A stretch of 64,000 nucleotides of DNA from Runella salmonicolor (GTDB lineage Bacteria > Bacteroidota > Bacteroidia > Cytophagales > Spirosomataceae): the NCBI RefSeq assembly GCF_024158025.1, contig NZ_JAMZEL010000001.1:558001-622000 (forward strand), in the 5' to 3' direction. Positions 9,889-19,876 of this stretch are shown in pieces (the first letter of the stretch is position 1; every line of letters starts with the position of its first letter). A program made the position numbers and the translations under genes. The notes beneath the pieces are model-generated. The model was given only the letters and a program-made list of their open reading frames with translations. It was not told where the DNA came from and ran no database searches.

Positions 9889-10698
9889 ATGAACCCTTCG
9901 GAAACCTTCAATACAACGTGGCGCAAAACCGCCTCCACGATTTATAAAAAACCCATTGATTCAAAGATTTTCGGCTCGGTCGAAATCGACATTACGGAGC
10001 TAGAACGCTACATTCAGGCCCAACGCAAAGCGGGCGTCAAAGCCACACTGACCCATTTTTTCCTGTTGGCAACGGCCCGGGCCATCAAAGAAGAAGTGCC
10101 TGAATTTAATACCTACCTCAAACGCGGCAATATCTACACCCACCCGCACATCGACGCCACGGTGAGCGTACTGCGCCACGACGGCGAAATGGGTTCGGTC
10201 AAAATGAACAACATTGACACTTACACCTTGCCCGAACTCGTCGAATACCTCCGCCAAGAAATCCGAACCGCCCAAAAAGGAGAAGATACCTCGAAGGCCA
10301 TGAAAGATTCGTTGGCTCGCATTCCGTGGCCATTGCGCGGCATGGTCTACCAATTGATTAAATACATCACGGTGCATTTGGGGCTCTCGATTCCGTTCCT
10401 GAACCTGTCGGCCAATCACTTCGGGGCATTTTTTCTGTCCAATATCGGCAGCCTCGGGCTGGATATTGGCTACCCTGCGTTGTTTCCGTCGGCCAATGTT
10501 TCTTTTGTGCTTATCATGGGTGGCATTTCCAAAAAGCCTTGGGTGGTCAACAACGAGATTGTTCCGCGCACCATTATGACCCTCGGTGCCGCCCTCGACC
10601 ACCGCGTGGTTGATGCCTCTCACGGCGGCAAATTGTTTACCTATTTGAAAAAAGTCGTCGCAAAGCCCGAATTGCTGGAAAAAATATCCTCTCACTAA
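9889..10698 (+). CDS. Stand-alone E2-type 2-oxoacid dehydrogenase acyltransferase domain protein
   Basis: Resembles the catalytic domain of dihydrolipoamide acyltransferases (chloramphenicol-acetyltransferase-like fold). Seen: the C-terminal catalytic signature ALDHRVVDASHGGKLF, a variant of DHRxxDG with Ala in place of Gly, plus the FFLSNIGSLGLDIGYPALFP and MTLGAA segments. No lipoyl domain or peripheral-subunit-binding domain is present in its 269 residues and no E1/E3 genes are nearby, so it is not an ordinary dehydrogenase E2. It starts 6 bp after the lyase gene, so it is co-transcribed with carbohydrate enzymes. An acyl transfer role is inference. Confidence 0.8.
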   Translation: MNPSETFNTTWRKTASTIYKKPIDSKIFGSVEIDITELERYIQAQRKAGVKATLTHFFLLATARAIKEEVPEFNTYLKRGNIYTHPHIDATVSVLRHDGEMGSVKMNNIDTYTLPELVEYLRQEIRTAQKGEDTSKAMKDSLARIPWPLRGMVYQLIKYITVHLGLSIPFLNLSANHFGAFFLSNIGSLGLDIGYPALFPSANVSFVLIMGGISKKPWVVNNEIVPRTIMTLGAALDHRVVDASHGGKLFTYLKKVVAKPELLEKISSH

Positions 10699-11336
10699 TC
10701 TAACACCCTTCTTAAGCTACTGCTTCCCCAAAAAGTAGATTATTTTTATATCCATCTATCAAAGATGAATATACGTTGGTCAATGTAATTTTTGAGCAAC
10801 AAAAGTCAGTTTAATTTTTTTAAGTTACCCAAACGTAGAAACCTAAAACTGCAAACGTAACCGCAAACGTTTGCGTAAAATTTACCAGCAGAAATTTGGG
10901 TTATCTATTGTCTTATTTTATTTATTAATAGTAATTTACCCATATTTTTAAAGTAGAAAAGGCCCAAAACTTCTTTTAAAACAAAATCAAGTTTGCTTTC
11001 TTTCGATTTTTCTTCACACACCACTATTGTACTTTTTTAATAAACACCCTTTTGATAGTTAGCATCAAATAAGTACTTTAATCATAAATATTTCACCCAA
11101 AACAGCAATCTCAAGCGTTCAGGTGTGACGCGGCCCGTTTCTGCAATTCAAAGTTTGAGTTTTATCAAAATTAACCCAACGTCAAGGCCAAGCTGCGATG
11201 TCGCGGTGCATCTCAGCTTTATTGCTCAAAAAGACCCATACAGCTTACGCCCAAAACACAAATTTGGCAACCGCCTTTCTTATTCTTGCTATACGCTTAC
11301 CTTTTCTCAATAATTTCACTCAAAACAACTTAACAA
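10699..11336. other. 638-bp AT-rich non-coding region upstream of second SusCD pair
   Basis: No convincing coding sequence: the small open frames starting at 11125 and 11198 have no recognisable content, and the second runs into the SusC gene in another frame. The stretch contains a perfect 14-bp palindrome (10862-10875), two related AAACGTA words nearby (about 10830 and 10853), and a long AT-rich stretch (10880-11060). It probably holds the promoter and 5' leader of the second SusCD operon. Confidence 0.6.
10862..10875. promoter_or_regulatory. Perfect palindrome CGCAAACGTTTGCG, LacI-type operator candidate
   Basis: A 14-bp perfect palindrome with a central CG, the form typical of LacI/GalR-family operators. 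A half-site-like GCAAACGTAA lies just upstream at 10851-10860 and CCAAACGTAG at about 10829. It is about 460 bp before the SusC start. No LacI-family gene is in the window, so the cognate regulator would be elsewhere. Function is inferred from form and position only. Confidence 0.45.
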
Positions 11337-14300
11337 ATGAAAAAACAATTACACGTATGTTGGCAAATCGCCCGGAATACGCTTTTAGGCGGTATTTTAG
11401 GGATATTTTGCCTAGCGAGTGTAGCCCGAAGCCAAAGCATTTCGGGACAAATCACGGCGGCTGAAAACGGCGAAGGTCTGCCCGGCGTCAGCATCCTTGT
11501 AAAAGGAACCAACCAAGGAACAACCACCGACAATACGGGAAAATACACCCTCAAAGTACCCAACAGCAATAATACAACGCTCGTGGTGAGTTTTATCGGC
11601 TACTTGAAGCAGGAAATTGCGGTAGCAGGCCGCTCGGTCGTCAACCTTTCCCTTGAAATCGACACCAAAGCCCTCGAAGAGGTCGTGGTGGTCGGGTACG
11701 GCGTACAGGAAAAAGTAAACCTAACGGGAGCCGTCGGAACCGCCGACAGCAAGCGCCTCATGAACCGCCCCATTGCCAATGCGGGTGAAGGTTTGCAAGG
11801 CGTGATTCCCAACCTAAACGTCAACGTTCGTAACGGTGACCCTGCCGCCGCCGTAACGTTCAACATCCGTGGCTATGAATCTATCAACGGTGGCTCACCA
11901 CTTGTTTTGGTCGACAACGTGCCAATGGATTTGAACCGAATCAACCCCAACGATATTGAGAGTATCAGCGTACTGAAAGATGCCTCTGCCGCCGCCGTTT
12001 ATGGCGCGCGTGCGGCGTTTGGGGTAGTTTTGGTGACCACAAAAAGTGGTAAAAGCGGCAAAGTGACGGTCAATTTCGGCACACAGACGTCGTTGGCCAA
12101 GCCTATTTTTAACATGGATGTTGTAACCGACCCTTACGAGTTTGTACAGGCCCGTAATGCAGCCAATATCCGTACCAGTGGCGTACCTTCCTACGACGCC
12201 GACATGGTGGCAGGGACAAAAGCTTATTCAGAAAATCCCGCCACGGCTCCTCAATGGAAAGTAGTCAACGGAGCGCTTCGTTACTACGGTTTTAATGACT
12301 ATCAAAACCAAATCATGACAGACTACGCCCCGACCAACCAATCGGATTTATCGGTTTCGGGTGGTTCTGACAAGTCGAAATTTTTTGTCTCGTTAGGATA
12401 TTTCAGCAAGGATGGTTATTTGAAAGAAAAATCAAAAAATGAGACCTTCAAACGCTATAACATCTTAGTAAAAGCTGATTTTAAAGTAAATGACTGGTTG
12501 AGTTTGGACGAAAAAGTGGTTTTTAACTCAGAAAACAGCAATAAACCCCACTTCTACAACTGGGACGTAAACATCAACTCGCTGGCGCGTGTTCCGCCCA
12601 TCATGCCGATTCAATTTCCAGATTTACCATTTTATGTAACACAAGGCGACCGGGAGAAGTACGCACCCTATATCGGTAAATATTTCGGCGGTACCAACTT
12701 CTTCCCATACCTAAAAGACGGTGGCCGCACCACTTACACCAACAACGACATCTGGCTGACCCAAGGTGTAACCCTTACGCCGCTAAAAGGCCTAAAAATC
12801 CGTTCGGATTTCTCGTACAACATTTTCAATCGCATGTACCAAGATGTACAAAGCAAAATTGAAATTGTGGACGCCAACTTGTTGGCTGCCAACCTAATAA
12901 GCAATGGTTTTAGTGGTGATGACTGGATTCGTAACGAAAATACGTACAATCAATACTACGTTTTCAACGCTTTTGCGGAATATAAATTACCGCTTTCGGT
13001 AAACCACAACATGACCGCGATGGTGGGTTTCAACCAAGAACGCGGCCAAAACCGCTTTACGGGCGCACAGGCCCGAGGGCTTATCACGCCGCTGGTTACT
13101 GACCTAAACGCCACTACGGGGGTTCAGCAAACCTTCGGTAGCAAGTCACATGTGGCTTTGCGCGGGGCTTTTTACCGCCTAAATTATAACTACCGCGAGC
13201 GGTATTTGATTGAATTGAACGGGCGTTATGATGGCACCTCACGCTTTCCGCAAGACAGCCGTTTTGGTTTTTTCCCCTCTTTCTCGGCGGGATGGCGTAT
13301 TAGCAATGAAAACTTCATGGCGGGGACCAGCAAGTGGTTGGACAATCTGAAAATTCGGGCTTCGTACGGAACACTGGGCAATCAGCTATTGGGCAACAAC
13401 TTTTATCCCTACGTTTCTACCATGGGCACGGGCCAATCTCCCTACATTTTTGGCACGGGTACCATCCCGGTAGTAACGGCGGCGGGTTTGGTAAGCCCAA
13501 GCCTGACTTGGGAAACGGTAGTTTCCAAAAACATTGGTCTTGATTTTACCATGCTGAAAGGCCGTTTGGATGCTTCTTTTGACCTCTTTACGCGGGATAC
13601 CAAAGACATGCTCATGAACGTGACCTATCCGGCTATCTTAGGAACCAACGCTCCACAAGAAAACGCCGCCGACCTACGCACCAAAGGCTGGGAACTGTCT
13701 ATGACATGGCGCGACCGTATCAAAAAAGATTGGAACTATGACGTAACCCTCGCCCTTTCTGACTGGACGGCCGAAATCACCAAATTCAACAACCCCACAG
13801 GCGCCATCAATAACTACCGCGTAGGACAGCAATTGGGCGAAATCTGGGGATTTGAAACCGTAGGCATTTTCCAAACCGCCGACGACGTGGCCAAAGCGCC
13901 TAAACAAACCAACATCGGTAACAACTGGAGAGCGGGCGATATTCAGTACGCCGATATCAACGGCGATGGCAACATCACCCTCGGTAACAACACCGTGGGC
14001 AACCCTGGCGACCGTAAAATTATTGGTAATTCTACACCTCGTTATAGCTTTGGTATTAACAGCGGTATTAGTTACAAAAACTTCCGATTGGGATTGTTCT
14101 TTCAGGGAATCGGCAAAAAAGACCACTGGCCTACATCCGACAACTGGACGTGGTTTTTCCCCTTCAATGCAGGTCACGTAGAGCGTTATTACATCACCGA
14201 TACCTGGCGTGAAGACAACCGCGACGCGTATTTCCCCGCCGCACACATTTCAACCAACGACAAGAAAAACGTGCAGGTACAGTCGCGGTATCTGCAAAGT

Positions 14301-14522
14301 GCCTCTTACATCCGTTTGAAAAACATCACGTTTAGCTACGACCTACCGCAAAACCTAATCAAGAAAATCGGCATGGGCAGAGCACAGGTGTTTGCTACGG
14401 GCATGAACCTCTGGGAATATACCAAAATGCGTAAGCCTCTGGACCCCGAATCCATTCAATCGGCGGCGATTGAGTACCCTATGCAGCGAATCATGACGTT
14501 GGGCTTAAATGTGTCATTCTAA
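11337..14522 (+). CDS. SusC/RagA-family TonB-dependent outer-membrane receptor (no STN domain)
   Basis: Second SusC-type importer. Seen: signal peptide (about 1-33), carboxypeptidase-regulatory-like domain (about 34-110), the EEVVVVGYG segment (114-122), plug (LVLVDNVPMDLNRINPNDIE, then SVLKDASAAAVYGARAAFGV) and a beta-barrel ending MTLGLNVSF. Unlike the receptor at 1831 it has no STN domain (1061 aa versus 1149), so it is unlikely to signal through FecR and should be regulated another way. The SusD partner begins 58 bp after its stop. Confidence 0.95.
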   Translation: MKKQLHVCWQIARNTLLGGILGIFCLASVARSQSISGQITAAENGEGLPGVSILVKGTNQGTTTDNTGKYTLKVPNSNNTTLVVSFIGYLKQEIAVAGRSVVNLSLEIDTKALEEVVVVGYGVQEKVNLTGAVGTADSKRLMNRPIANAGEGLQGVIPNLNVNVRNGDPAAAVTFNIRGYESINGGSPLVLVDNVPMDLNRINPNDIESISVLKDASAAAVYGARAAFGVVLVTTKSGKSGKVTVNFGTQTSLAKPIFNMDVVTDPYEFVQARNAANIRTSGVPSYDADMVAGTKAYSENPATAPQWKVVNGALRYYGFNDYQNQIMTDYAPTNQSDLSVSGGSDKSKFFVSLGYFSKDGYLKEKSKNETFKRYNILVKADFKVNDWLSLDEKVVFNSENSNKPHFYNWDVNINSLARVPPIMPIQFPDLPFYVTQGDREKYAPYIGKYFGGTNFFPYLKDGGRTTYTNNDIWLTQGVTLTPLKGLKIRSDFSYNIFNRMYQDVQSKIEIVDANLLAANLISNGFSGDDWIRNENTYNQYYVFNAFAEYKLPLSVNHNMTAMVGFNQERGQNRFTGAQARGLITPLVTDLNATTGVQQTFGSKSHVALRGAFYRLNYNYRERYLIELNGRYDGTSRFPQDSRFGFFPSFSAGWRISNENFMAGTSKWLDNLKIRASYGTLGNQLLGNNFYPYVSTMGTGQSPYIFGTGTIPVVTAAGLVSPSLTWETVVSKNIGLDFTMLKGRLDASFDLFTRDTKDMLMNVTYPAILGTNAPQENAADLRTKGWELSMTWRDRIKKDWNYDVTLALSDWTAEITKFNNPTGAINNYRVGQQLGEIWGFETVGIFQTADDVAKAPKQTNIGNNWRAGDIQYADINGDGNITLGNNTVGNPGDRKIIGNSTPRYSFGINSGISYKNFRLGLFFQGIGKKDHWPTSDNWTWFFPFNAGHVERYYITDTWREDNRDAYFPAAHISTNDKKNVQVQSRYLQSASYIRLKNITFSYDLPQNLIKKIGMGRAQVFATGMNLWEYTKMRKPLDPESIQSAAIEYPMQRIMTLGLNVSF

Positions 14523-14580
14523 TGGCCTGATTCACCAAAACCTGATGTTGGAAGTAATTAAAACAGTAAAAGAGAAAAAC

Positions 14581-16356
14581 ATGAAAAAACATATCATAAC
14601 CCTCGGCATTTTCACAACCACGCTTCTGTTCAGCGGTTGTAATGACGATTTTTTGGAACGCTATCCACTCGATAGAATCACCAACGATACTTTTTGGAAT
14701 ACCGAAAACGACTTGCGGGTGTACAACAACAGCATCTACGATCTAGCCCGCAACGACGATAACGTGCCCATCTTGATGGCGCACCACAACGGGTTTGACA
14801 GTCACTGGGCAAGCGTATGGTTTCAGGATGAGTTTGCCGACAACATGGCCCCCCGCCACGCGCGCCACACGGTATTTCAGCAGGTACGCGCCGGCAAGCA
14901 CACCGTTCCAGCCGCTCCACAGCAGTTTGGTTACAAAGGCTGGAACTTTGTCAGAGCCTGTAACGTGGGCTTGGCCAACTACGGTAAAGCCAACGTTGCC
15001 CAGAACATCAAAGACCGTTACATTGCCGAAGCACGTTTGTTTAGAGGCTGGTTTTATGCCGAAAAAGTATCCAAATTCGGCGATGTGCCGTGGGTAGAAA
15101 AAGAACTCAACACCGAGTCGGAGGAGCTGTTTGCTGCCCGAATGCCACGCGAGCAAGCCATGGAAAAAGTGTTGGAAGACCTGAATTTTGCTGCCACCAA
15201 ACTCCCCGACAACTGGGGCGACGGCGGTGCGCCGGGCCGTCTCAACCGTTGGGCCGCGCTGTTGGTTAAATCACGCGTGTGTTTGTTTGAAGGTACTTGG
15301 CGCAAGTATCACGGCGGCACCGACCCCAACAAATGGCTACAAGCCGCTGCCGATGCCGCCAAAGAATTGATGGACAAAGGCCCATACAGACTGTATACTA
15401 CGGGAGACCCTCAAAACGACTATAACGCCTACCACCGAGTCTTGAACCTTGCTGGCAACCCTGAAGTATTGTACTGGCGCAAGTATCAACTGGGCGTATT
15501 TACCAACCACGTACAGTCTTATTTTGAATACGCCGGCGGAGCTACCAAAAGTTTGGTGGAAGATTATTTGTGTACCGATGGTTTGCCGATTTCATTGTCA
15601 CCGCTTTACAAAGGCGACGGCAAAATCGAAGATGTATTTGAAAACCGCGACCCGCGTTTACGCCAAACCGTGCTTCACCCTGCCGATGCCGCTAAGTACA
15701 AATATCACTTGGGCGATGGGCGCACGTATCCACGTATCTTGGGTATGGCGGGTGGCTACATCTCCGAAACAGGCTATCACATTATCAAGCATTACAACGC
15801 CGACGATATGATTGGAAAAGCCTTTGACACGGCAGAAGCCCCGGGTATCATCCTGCGTTTTGGCGAAGCTTTACTGAACTATGCCGAAGCACAGGCTGAA
15901 TTGGGCAAAATCACCCAAGGAGACCTTGATGCCAGCATTAACAAACTCCGCGACCGCGTCAAAATGCCGCATCTGATGCTGGCCAATGTCCCCGTTGACC
16001 CACGTTACACCAGCGACGGCGTAGCGCCCATCATCGTCGAAATCCGTCGTGAGCGTCGAATTGAGCTGTTCATGGAGGGCTTCCGATATGGCGACCTCAG
16101 ACGTTGGAAACAAGGTAAAAAACTTACCATTCCTACCATGGGTATGCAATGGGACGATGCCGCCAAAGCCCGCTACCCGGGCGTGGTGGCAAAAACCTCC
16201 GTTGACCCTGTTTCAAAGAAAACCTACATCGACGTCTATCAGGGAACTGATTTTGCCAACCCAGTTTTTGACGAAAGCAAACACTACCTGTGGCCTATTC
16301 CGCTGAACTCACTGGCCGAAAACCCCGCCATTAAGCAGAATCCAGGCTGGCAGTAA
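14581..16356 (+). CDS. SusD/RagB-family glycan-binding lipoprotein (second pair)
   Basis: Partner lipoprotein of the second SusC. Seen: signal with lipobox FSGC (Cys about 20), the N-terminal FLERYPLDRITNDTFWNTEND, TPR core (DRYIAEARLFRGWFYAEKVSKFGDVPWV), and C-terminal RRERRIELFMEGFRYGDLRRWK and LWPIPLNSLAENPAIKQNPGW. The frame is open from 14509, inside the SusC gene, but the ATG at 14581 starts directly at a lipoprotein signal and is preferred (591 aa). A strong terminator follows 25 bp downstream. Confidence 0.94.
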   Translation: MKKHIITLGIFTTTLLFSGCNDDFLERYPLDRITNDTFWNTENDLRVYNNSIYDLARNDDNVPILMAHHNGFDSHWASVWFQDEFADNMAPRHARHTVFQQVRAGKHTVPAAPQQFGYKGWNFVRACNVGLANYGKANVAQNIKDRYIAEARLFRGWFYAEKVSKFGDVPWVEKELNTESEELFAARMPREQAMEKVLEDLNFAATKLPDNWGDGGAPGRLNRWAALLVKSRVCLFEGTWRKYHGGTDPNKWLQAAADAAKELMDKGPYRLYTTGDPQNDYNAYHRVLNLAGNPEVLYWRKYQLGVFTNHVQSYFEYAGGATKSLVEDYLCTDGLPISLSPLYKGDGKIEDVFENRDPRLRQTVLHPADAAKYKYHLGDGRTYPRILGMAGGYISETGYHIIKHYNADDMIGKAFDTAEAPGIILRFGEALLNYAEAQAELGKITQGDLDASINKLRDRVKMPHLMLANVPVDPRYTSDGVAPIIVEIRRERRIELFMEGFRYGDLRRWKQGKKLTIPTMGMQWDDAAKARYPGVVAKTSVDPVSKKTYIDVYQGTDFANPVFDESKHYLWPIPLNSLAENPAIKQNPGWQ

Positions 16357-16381
16357 GTCATTTATAAATAATTTTCAAACG

Positions 16382-16430
16382 CTGCCAAGGCTTGTTACTC
16401 GCAATTTCAAGCTTTGGCAGTTTGTTTTGT
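16382..16430 (+). terminator. Rho-independent terminator after second SusCD pair
   Basis: CTGCCAAGGCTTG (16382-16394) pairs with CAAGCTTTGGCAG (16408-16420), 12 of 13 positions plus one wobble, loop of 13 nt, followed by TTTGTTTTGT. A classic intrinsic terminator on the + strand. Confidence 0.85.
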
Positions 16431-16499
16431 AAAAGTCAAAACTATCCGTAATACCTTCCCAGTTAGGCTAGCCAACCATTTACAGAAAAGGTAAATCTC

Positions 16500-17714
16500 A
16501 TGCTCAATCGCCGTAATTTCTTCAAAAATAGCCTTGTGGGGGCGGCTTATTTTACGTCTCCAGTTAGCACTGATACCGACGAACTTCCTCATTGGCCTCA
16601 ACCCAACTTAAAAACACTCTTTCCCGAAATTATTAAGATTGAATCCGTCGAACTGCTTAAAACACAGGGAGAATTAATGCTCGTTGTCAGAGCAAACGGT
16701 CAGCTCGGCATAACGCAGTGCAACGACCGAATGCAACACCTTACCTCCTTGCTGAAAGGGCTGGTATTGCCGCATTTTGTGGGAAAAGATGCCCGCGATT
16801 TACCCCAATGTGTAGACAACGCCTATCGCCTCAACAGCAATTATAAATACGCGGGAATGCCGCTCTGGAACTGCATCGGTAGCGTCGAAATTGCCGTCTG
16901 GGATTTGTTGGGAAAACTTCTTCAAAAGCCTGTTTATCAATTGCTGGGCAAGCAAGTTAGAAGCGAATACCCAGTCTATATTTCTGATTTTAACCGCGAA
17001 GGTGACCCCGAAAAAATCGCTAATCAACTCTTGGAAAAACTAACGGTAACGGAAGCCAAAGGGGTAAAAATAAAAGTAGGCGGACGCATGGTCAATACTC
17101 CCGAAAATGCCGCCCAAACCCGAAAATACATTCCGCTGTTACGCAAGATTTTGGGCAATGAAATCATCATTTACGCCGATGCCAACGGCTCCTACACCCC
17201 GCACGAAGGCATTGAAACGGGAAAAATGCTCGAAGATAACGGCGTAGCCATTTTTGAAGAGCCCTGCAATTTTGAAGACGAAGAAGGCATGAAAATCGTC
17301 ACCAAAGCCTTGTCTAAAATTGTACTCGCTGGCGGAGAGCAAGACAGTAGCTTGTATCGCTTTCAGCGCTTGGCACAAGACAAAGTCTATGACCTTCTCC
17401 AACCCGACATGTACTATAACGGCGGTATATTACGGGCGCTGCAAGTGGCCGAAATCGCCAAAAAATACGGTGCCGTGGGTATTGCACCGCATACCCCCAA
17501 AGCTGACCCACTCATCGCTCCCTTTTGGCAGGTGGCAGCGCTGATTCCCAACCTCTACGGCTTGCAAGAATTTGTTTATAATCCCACCGAAAAAAAGCCA
17601 ACTTGGCATTCCGATATTCGCTTAACAAAAGGAAAAATGACCATTCCCAATCGAGCAGGTTTAGGAATAGACTATGACCCATCCATCTGGCAGTCGGCTG
17701 AAAGAATTGTGTAA
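16500..17714 (+). CDS. Mandelate racemase/muconate lactonizing enzyme (enolase superfamily) dehydratase-like
   Basis: Enolase-superfamily enzyme that abstracts an alpha-proton from a carboxylate, most likely dehydrating a sugar acid. Seen: N-terminal capping domain, catalytic KxK motif (K190/K192 in VKIKVGG), metal ligands Asp227 (YADANGSY), Glu253/254 (IFEEP) and Glu280 (GGEQ), and catalytic His331 (APHTPKADP). The N-terminus (LNRRNFFKNSLVGAAYF) looks like a twin-arginine-type leader, so the protein may be periplasmic. It lies between the second SusD and a lyase; uronate or aldonate dehydration is a reasonable inference, but the exact substrate is open. Confidence 0.87.
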   Translation: MLNRRNFFKNSLVGAAYFTSPVSTDTDELPHWPQPNLKTLFPEIIKIESVELLKTQGELMLVVRANGQLGITQCNDRMQHLTSLLKGLVLPHFVGKDARDLPQCVDNAYRLNSNYKYAGMPLWNCIGSVEIAVWDLLGKLLQKPVYQLLGKQVRSEYPVYISDFNREGDPEKIANQLLEKLTVTEAKGVKIKVGGRMVNTPENAAQTRKYIPLLRKILGNEIIIYADANGSYTPHEGIETGKMLEDNGVAIFEEPCNFEDEEGMKIVTKALSKIVLAGGEQDSSLYRFQRLAQDKVYDLLQPDMYYNGGILRALQVAEIAKKYGAVGIAPHTPKADPLIAPFWQVAALIPNLYGLQEFVYNPTEKKPTWHSDIRLTKGKMTIPNRAGLGIDYDPSIWQSAERIV

Positions 17715-17923
17715 AATGAAAACTTTTGCGCTAAAATCTAGGCGGATATACATTAAAACGGCACGTTCTGTGGGTTTCATCTCGGATTTTTATGGTAAAT
17801 CTGCCCAATTCCTGCTTTTTACTAAAGAGTTTTACATTGTTACTTTTACATATTGGTAATATGTCTCTCTTCTATCTTGCGTTCCAACTACCACAGAGCA
17901 TTATCCATAACACAGTCTTTAAA

Positions 17924-19810
17924 ATGAAAAAAGCACCATTTTTTTTGTACTTAATAGGAGTCATTCTCTTCTTTCATAGTGTCGCTTTTGCGCAACTAAA
18001 GCACCTTAACCATGTCAGCAAACTCCCTGACCACCCGCGAATTATGTTGTTGAAAGGAGAAGAAAAAGGAATCCTGAACAACATCAATTCCGATAAAAAT
18101 TGGGCCACCATTCACCAAACCATTTTGGTCGAAAGTGACAAAATCATCGACGTGCCGCCGTTGGAACGCATCCAAATCGGGCGGCGTTTGCTCGACAAAT
18201 CGCGCGAGGCATTGCGTCGAATTTTCATGCTTTCGTACGCGTATCGCATTACCCGTGACCAAAAATACCTCAACCGCGCCGAAACTGAATTATTGAAAGT
18301 TTCATCGTTTTCGGACTGGAATCCGTCGCACTTCCTCGACGTAGGCGAAATGACCATGGCCGTGGCCATCGGGTACGATTGGCTATACAACGATTTGCAA
18401 AAATCTTCCCTGCCCATTCTCAAAGAAGCGATTCTTAAAAAAGGCATTGAACCATCGCTGGATTCAAAATACAACAGCTGGCTAACTGCCTCCCACAACT
18501 GGAATCAGGTCTGCAACGCGGGCATGACCTACGGCGCATTGGCCATTTATGAGGACAATCCAACGCTGGCCAAGCAAATAATTGACCGCGCCATTGAGTC
18601 CATCAAGCTGCCCATGGAAGATTATAACCCCGACGGGGCATATCCCGAAGGTTACGGCTACTGGGGATACGGAACAAGCTTCAACGTATTGTTTCTGAGT
18701 GCCGTACAAAAAGCACTCGGCAGCGATTTTGGCTTATCAAACGGCCGTGGATTCTTAAATACGGCCGCTTATTATCAGCACATGGTCGGTACGTCGGGCA
18801 AAACCTTCAACTATTCCGACGCGGGCAGCGGCTCGGGCGGCGTCAGTCCAGCGGTGTTTTGGTTTGCCAACCGCACCCATTCTCCATCGTTGTTATTCGG
18901 GGCCAAAAATATCCTTGAAAAAGGCGCGCCCAATATGGGACGTGACCGGATTTTGCCCGCCGCCATGATTTGGGGCAACGGCATTAAATTTGAAAAGGTA
19001 ACCGCCCCCAAAGCCCTCCTTTGGGCAGGTAAGGGCAAAAACCCCGTAGCCATGATGCGCTCGTCTTGGACCGACCCCTCTGCTATATACGTTGGATTAA
19101 AAGCGGGCTCGCCTTCTGTCAACCACGCCCACATGGACATCGGTTCGTTTGTGATGGACGCTCTCGGGGAGCGTTGGTCGATGGACTTGGGAATGCAGGA
19201 ATATGAATCGTTGGAATCAAAAGGTGTAAAGTTGTGGGATAAAGGTCAAAACGCCCAACGTTGGGAAGTGTACCGGTACAACAACATGGCCCACAGCACC
19301 CTGACATTCAACAATGAACTACAACGCGTGGATGGCTACGCTCCGCTTTCGGGAACGGTCAATAAGCAGGCTTTTACAGGGGCCATTACTGATATGAGCG
19401 CGGTGTACAAAAACGCCGTCGCCTCCGCCAATCGCGGCATTGCGATTGTGGATGGCCAATACGTGGTAGTGAAAGATGAAATTTTAACCAACGAAAAACC
19501 CGCCACCGTCAAGTGGGTCATGCTTACCCCCGCCGAGGTGCGCATCGACGAAAACGGAATGGCAGAATTGAGTCAAAACGGCAAGAAACTTCAACTGAAA
19601 GTAGCCGAACCCGCCAACGCTTCCATCAAAACCCGATTGGCCCAGCCTACACACGATTACGATGCGCCCAATCCGGGGACAACCCTCATTGAAGTTGAAA
19701 TCAGTCTGCCCGCCAATACAAAAAACACCATCAATGTATTGCTGATTCCAGAGGGTGTTTCGGTCAATAAAGAGACAAAAATTCCGTCGTTGAGCGATTG
19801 GAAAAAGTGA
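17924..19810 (+). CDS. Heparinase II/III-family polysaccharide lyase (copy 2)
   Basis: Paralogue of the lyase at 8017-9882. Seen: signal peptide ending FHSVAFAQ, then matching blocks: FSDWNPSHFLDVGEM, GYDWLYNDL, SHNWNQVCNAG, NHAHMDIGSFVMDALGERW and SMDLGMQEY. The frame is open from 17792, but the ATG at 17924 gives an immediate MKK-type signal peptide and is preferred (628 aa). Two lyases of one fold in one locus suggest endo/exo division of labour or two linkage types. It stands between the enolase-superfamily gene and the BNR-4 gene. Confidence 0.88.
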   Translation: MKKAPFFLYLIGVILFFHSVAFAQLKHLNHVSKLPDHPRIMLLKGEEKGILNNINSDKNWATIHQTILVESDKIIDVPPLERIQIGRRLLDKSREALRRIFMLSYAYRITRDQKYLNRAETELLKVSSFSDWNPSHFLDVGEMTMAVAIGYDWLYNDLQKSSLPILKEAILKKGIEPSLDSKYNSWLTASHNWNQVCNAGMTYGALAIYEDNPTLAKQIIDRAIESIKLPMEDYNPDGAYPEGYGYWGYGTSFNVLFLSAVQKALGSDFGLSNGRGFLNTAAYYQHMVGTSGKTFNYSDAGSGSGGVSPAVFWFANRTHSPSLLFGAKNILEKGAPNMGRDRILPAAMIWGNGIKFEKVTAPKALLWAGKGKNPVAMMRSSWTDPSAIYVGLKAGSPSVNHAHMDIGSFVMDALGERWSMDLGMQEYESLESKGVKLWDKGQNAQRWEVYRYNNMAHSTLTFNNELQRVDGYAPLSGTVNKQAFTGAITDMSAVYKNAVASANRGIAIVDGQYVVVKDEILTNEKPATVKWVMLTPAEVRIDENGMAELSQNGKKLQLKVAEPANASIKTRLAQPTHDYDAPNPGTTLIEVEISLPANTKNTINVLLIPEGVSVNKETKIPSLSDWKK

Positions 19811-19876
19811 TTTATCAGAAAATTCAGCAATCATACCAACCCACCTAACGAGTGCTTTCCCAACTCTAATTAATTC

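Noticed and set aside
10905..10932. TATTGTCTTA resembling half of the rhamnoside palindrome
   Set aside because: Only one half-site matches and the second arm is absent.
11125..11464. Small open frames upstream of the second SusC
   Set aside because: No start context, composition or family pattern; one runs into the SusC gene in another frame.
16500..17714. Enolase-superfamily gene as phosphopyruvate hydratase
   Set aside because: Has the KxK motif and His331 of the mandelate racemase group, and an export leader, unlike enolase proper.
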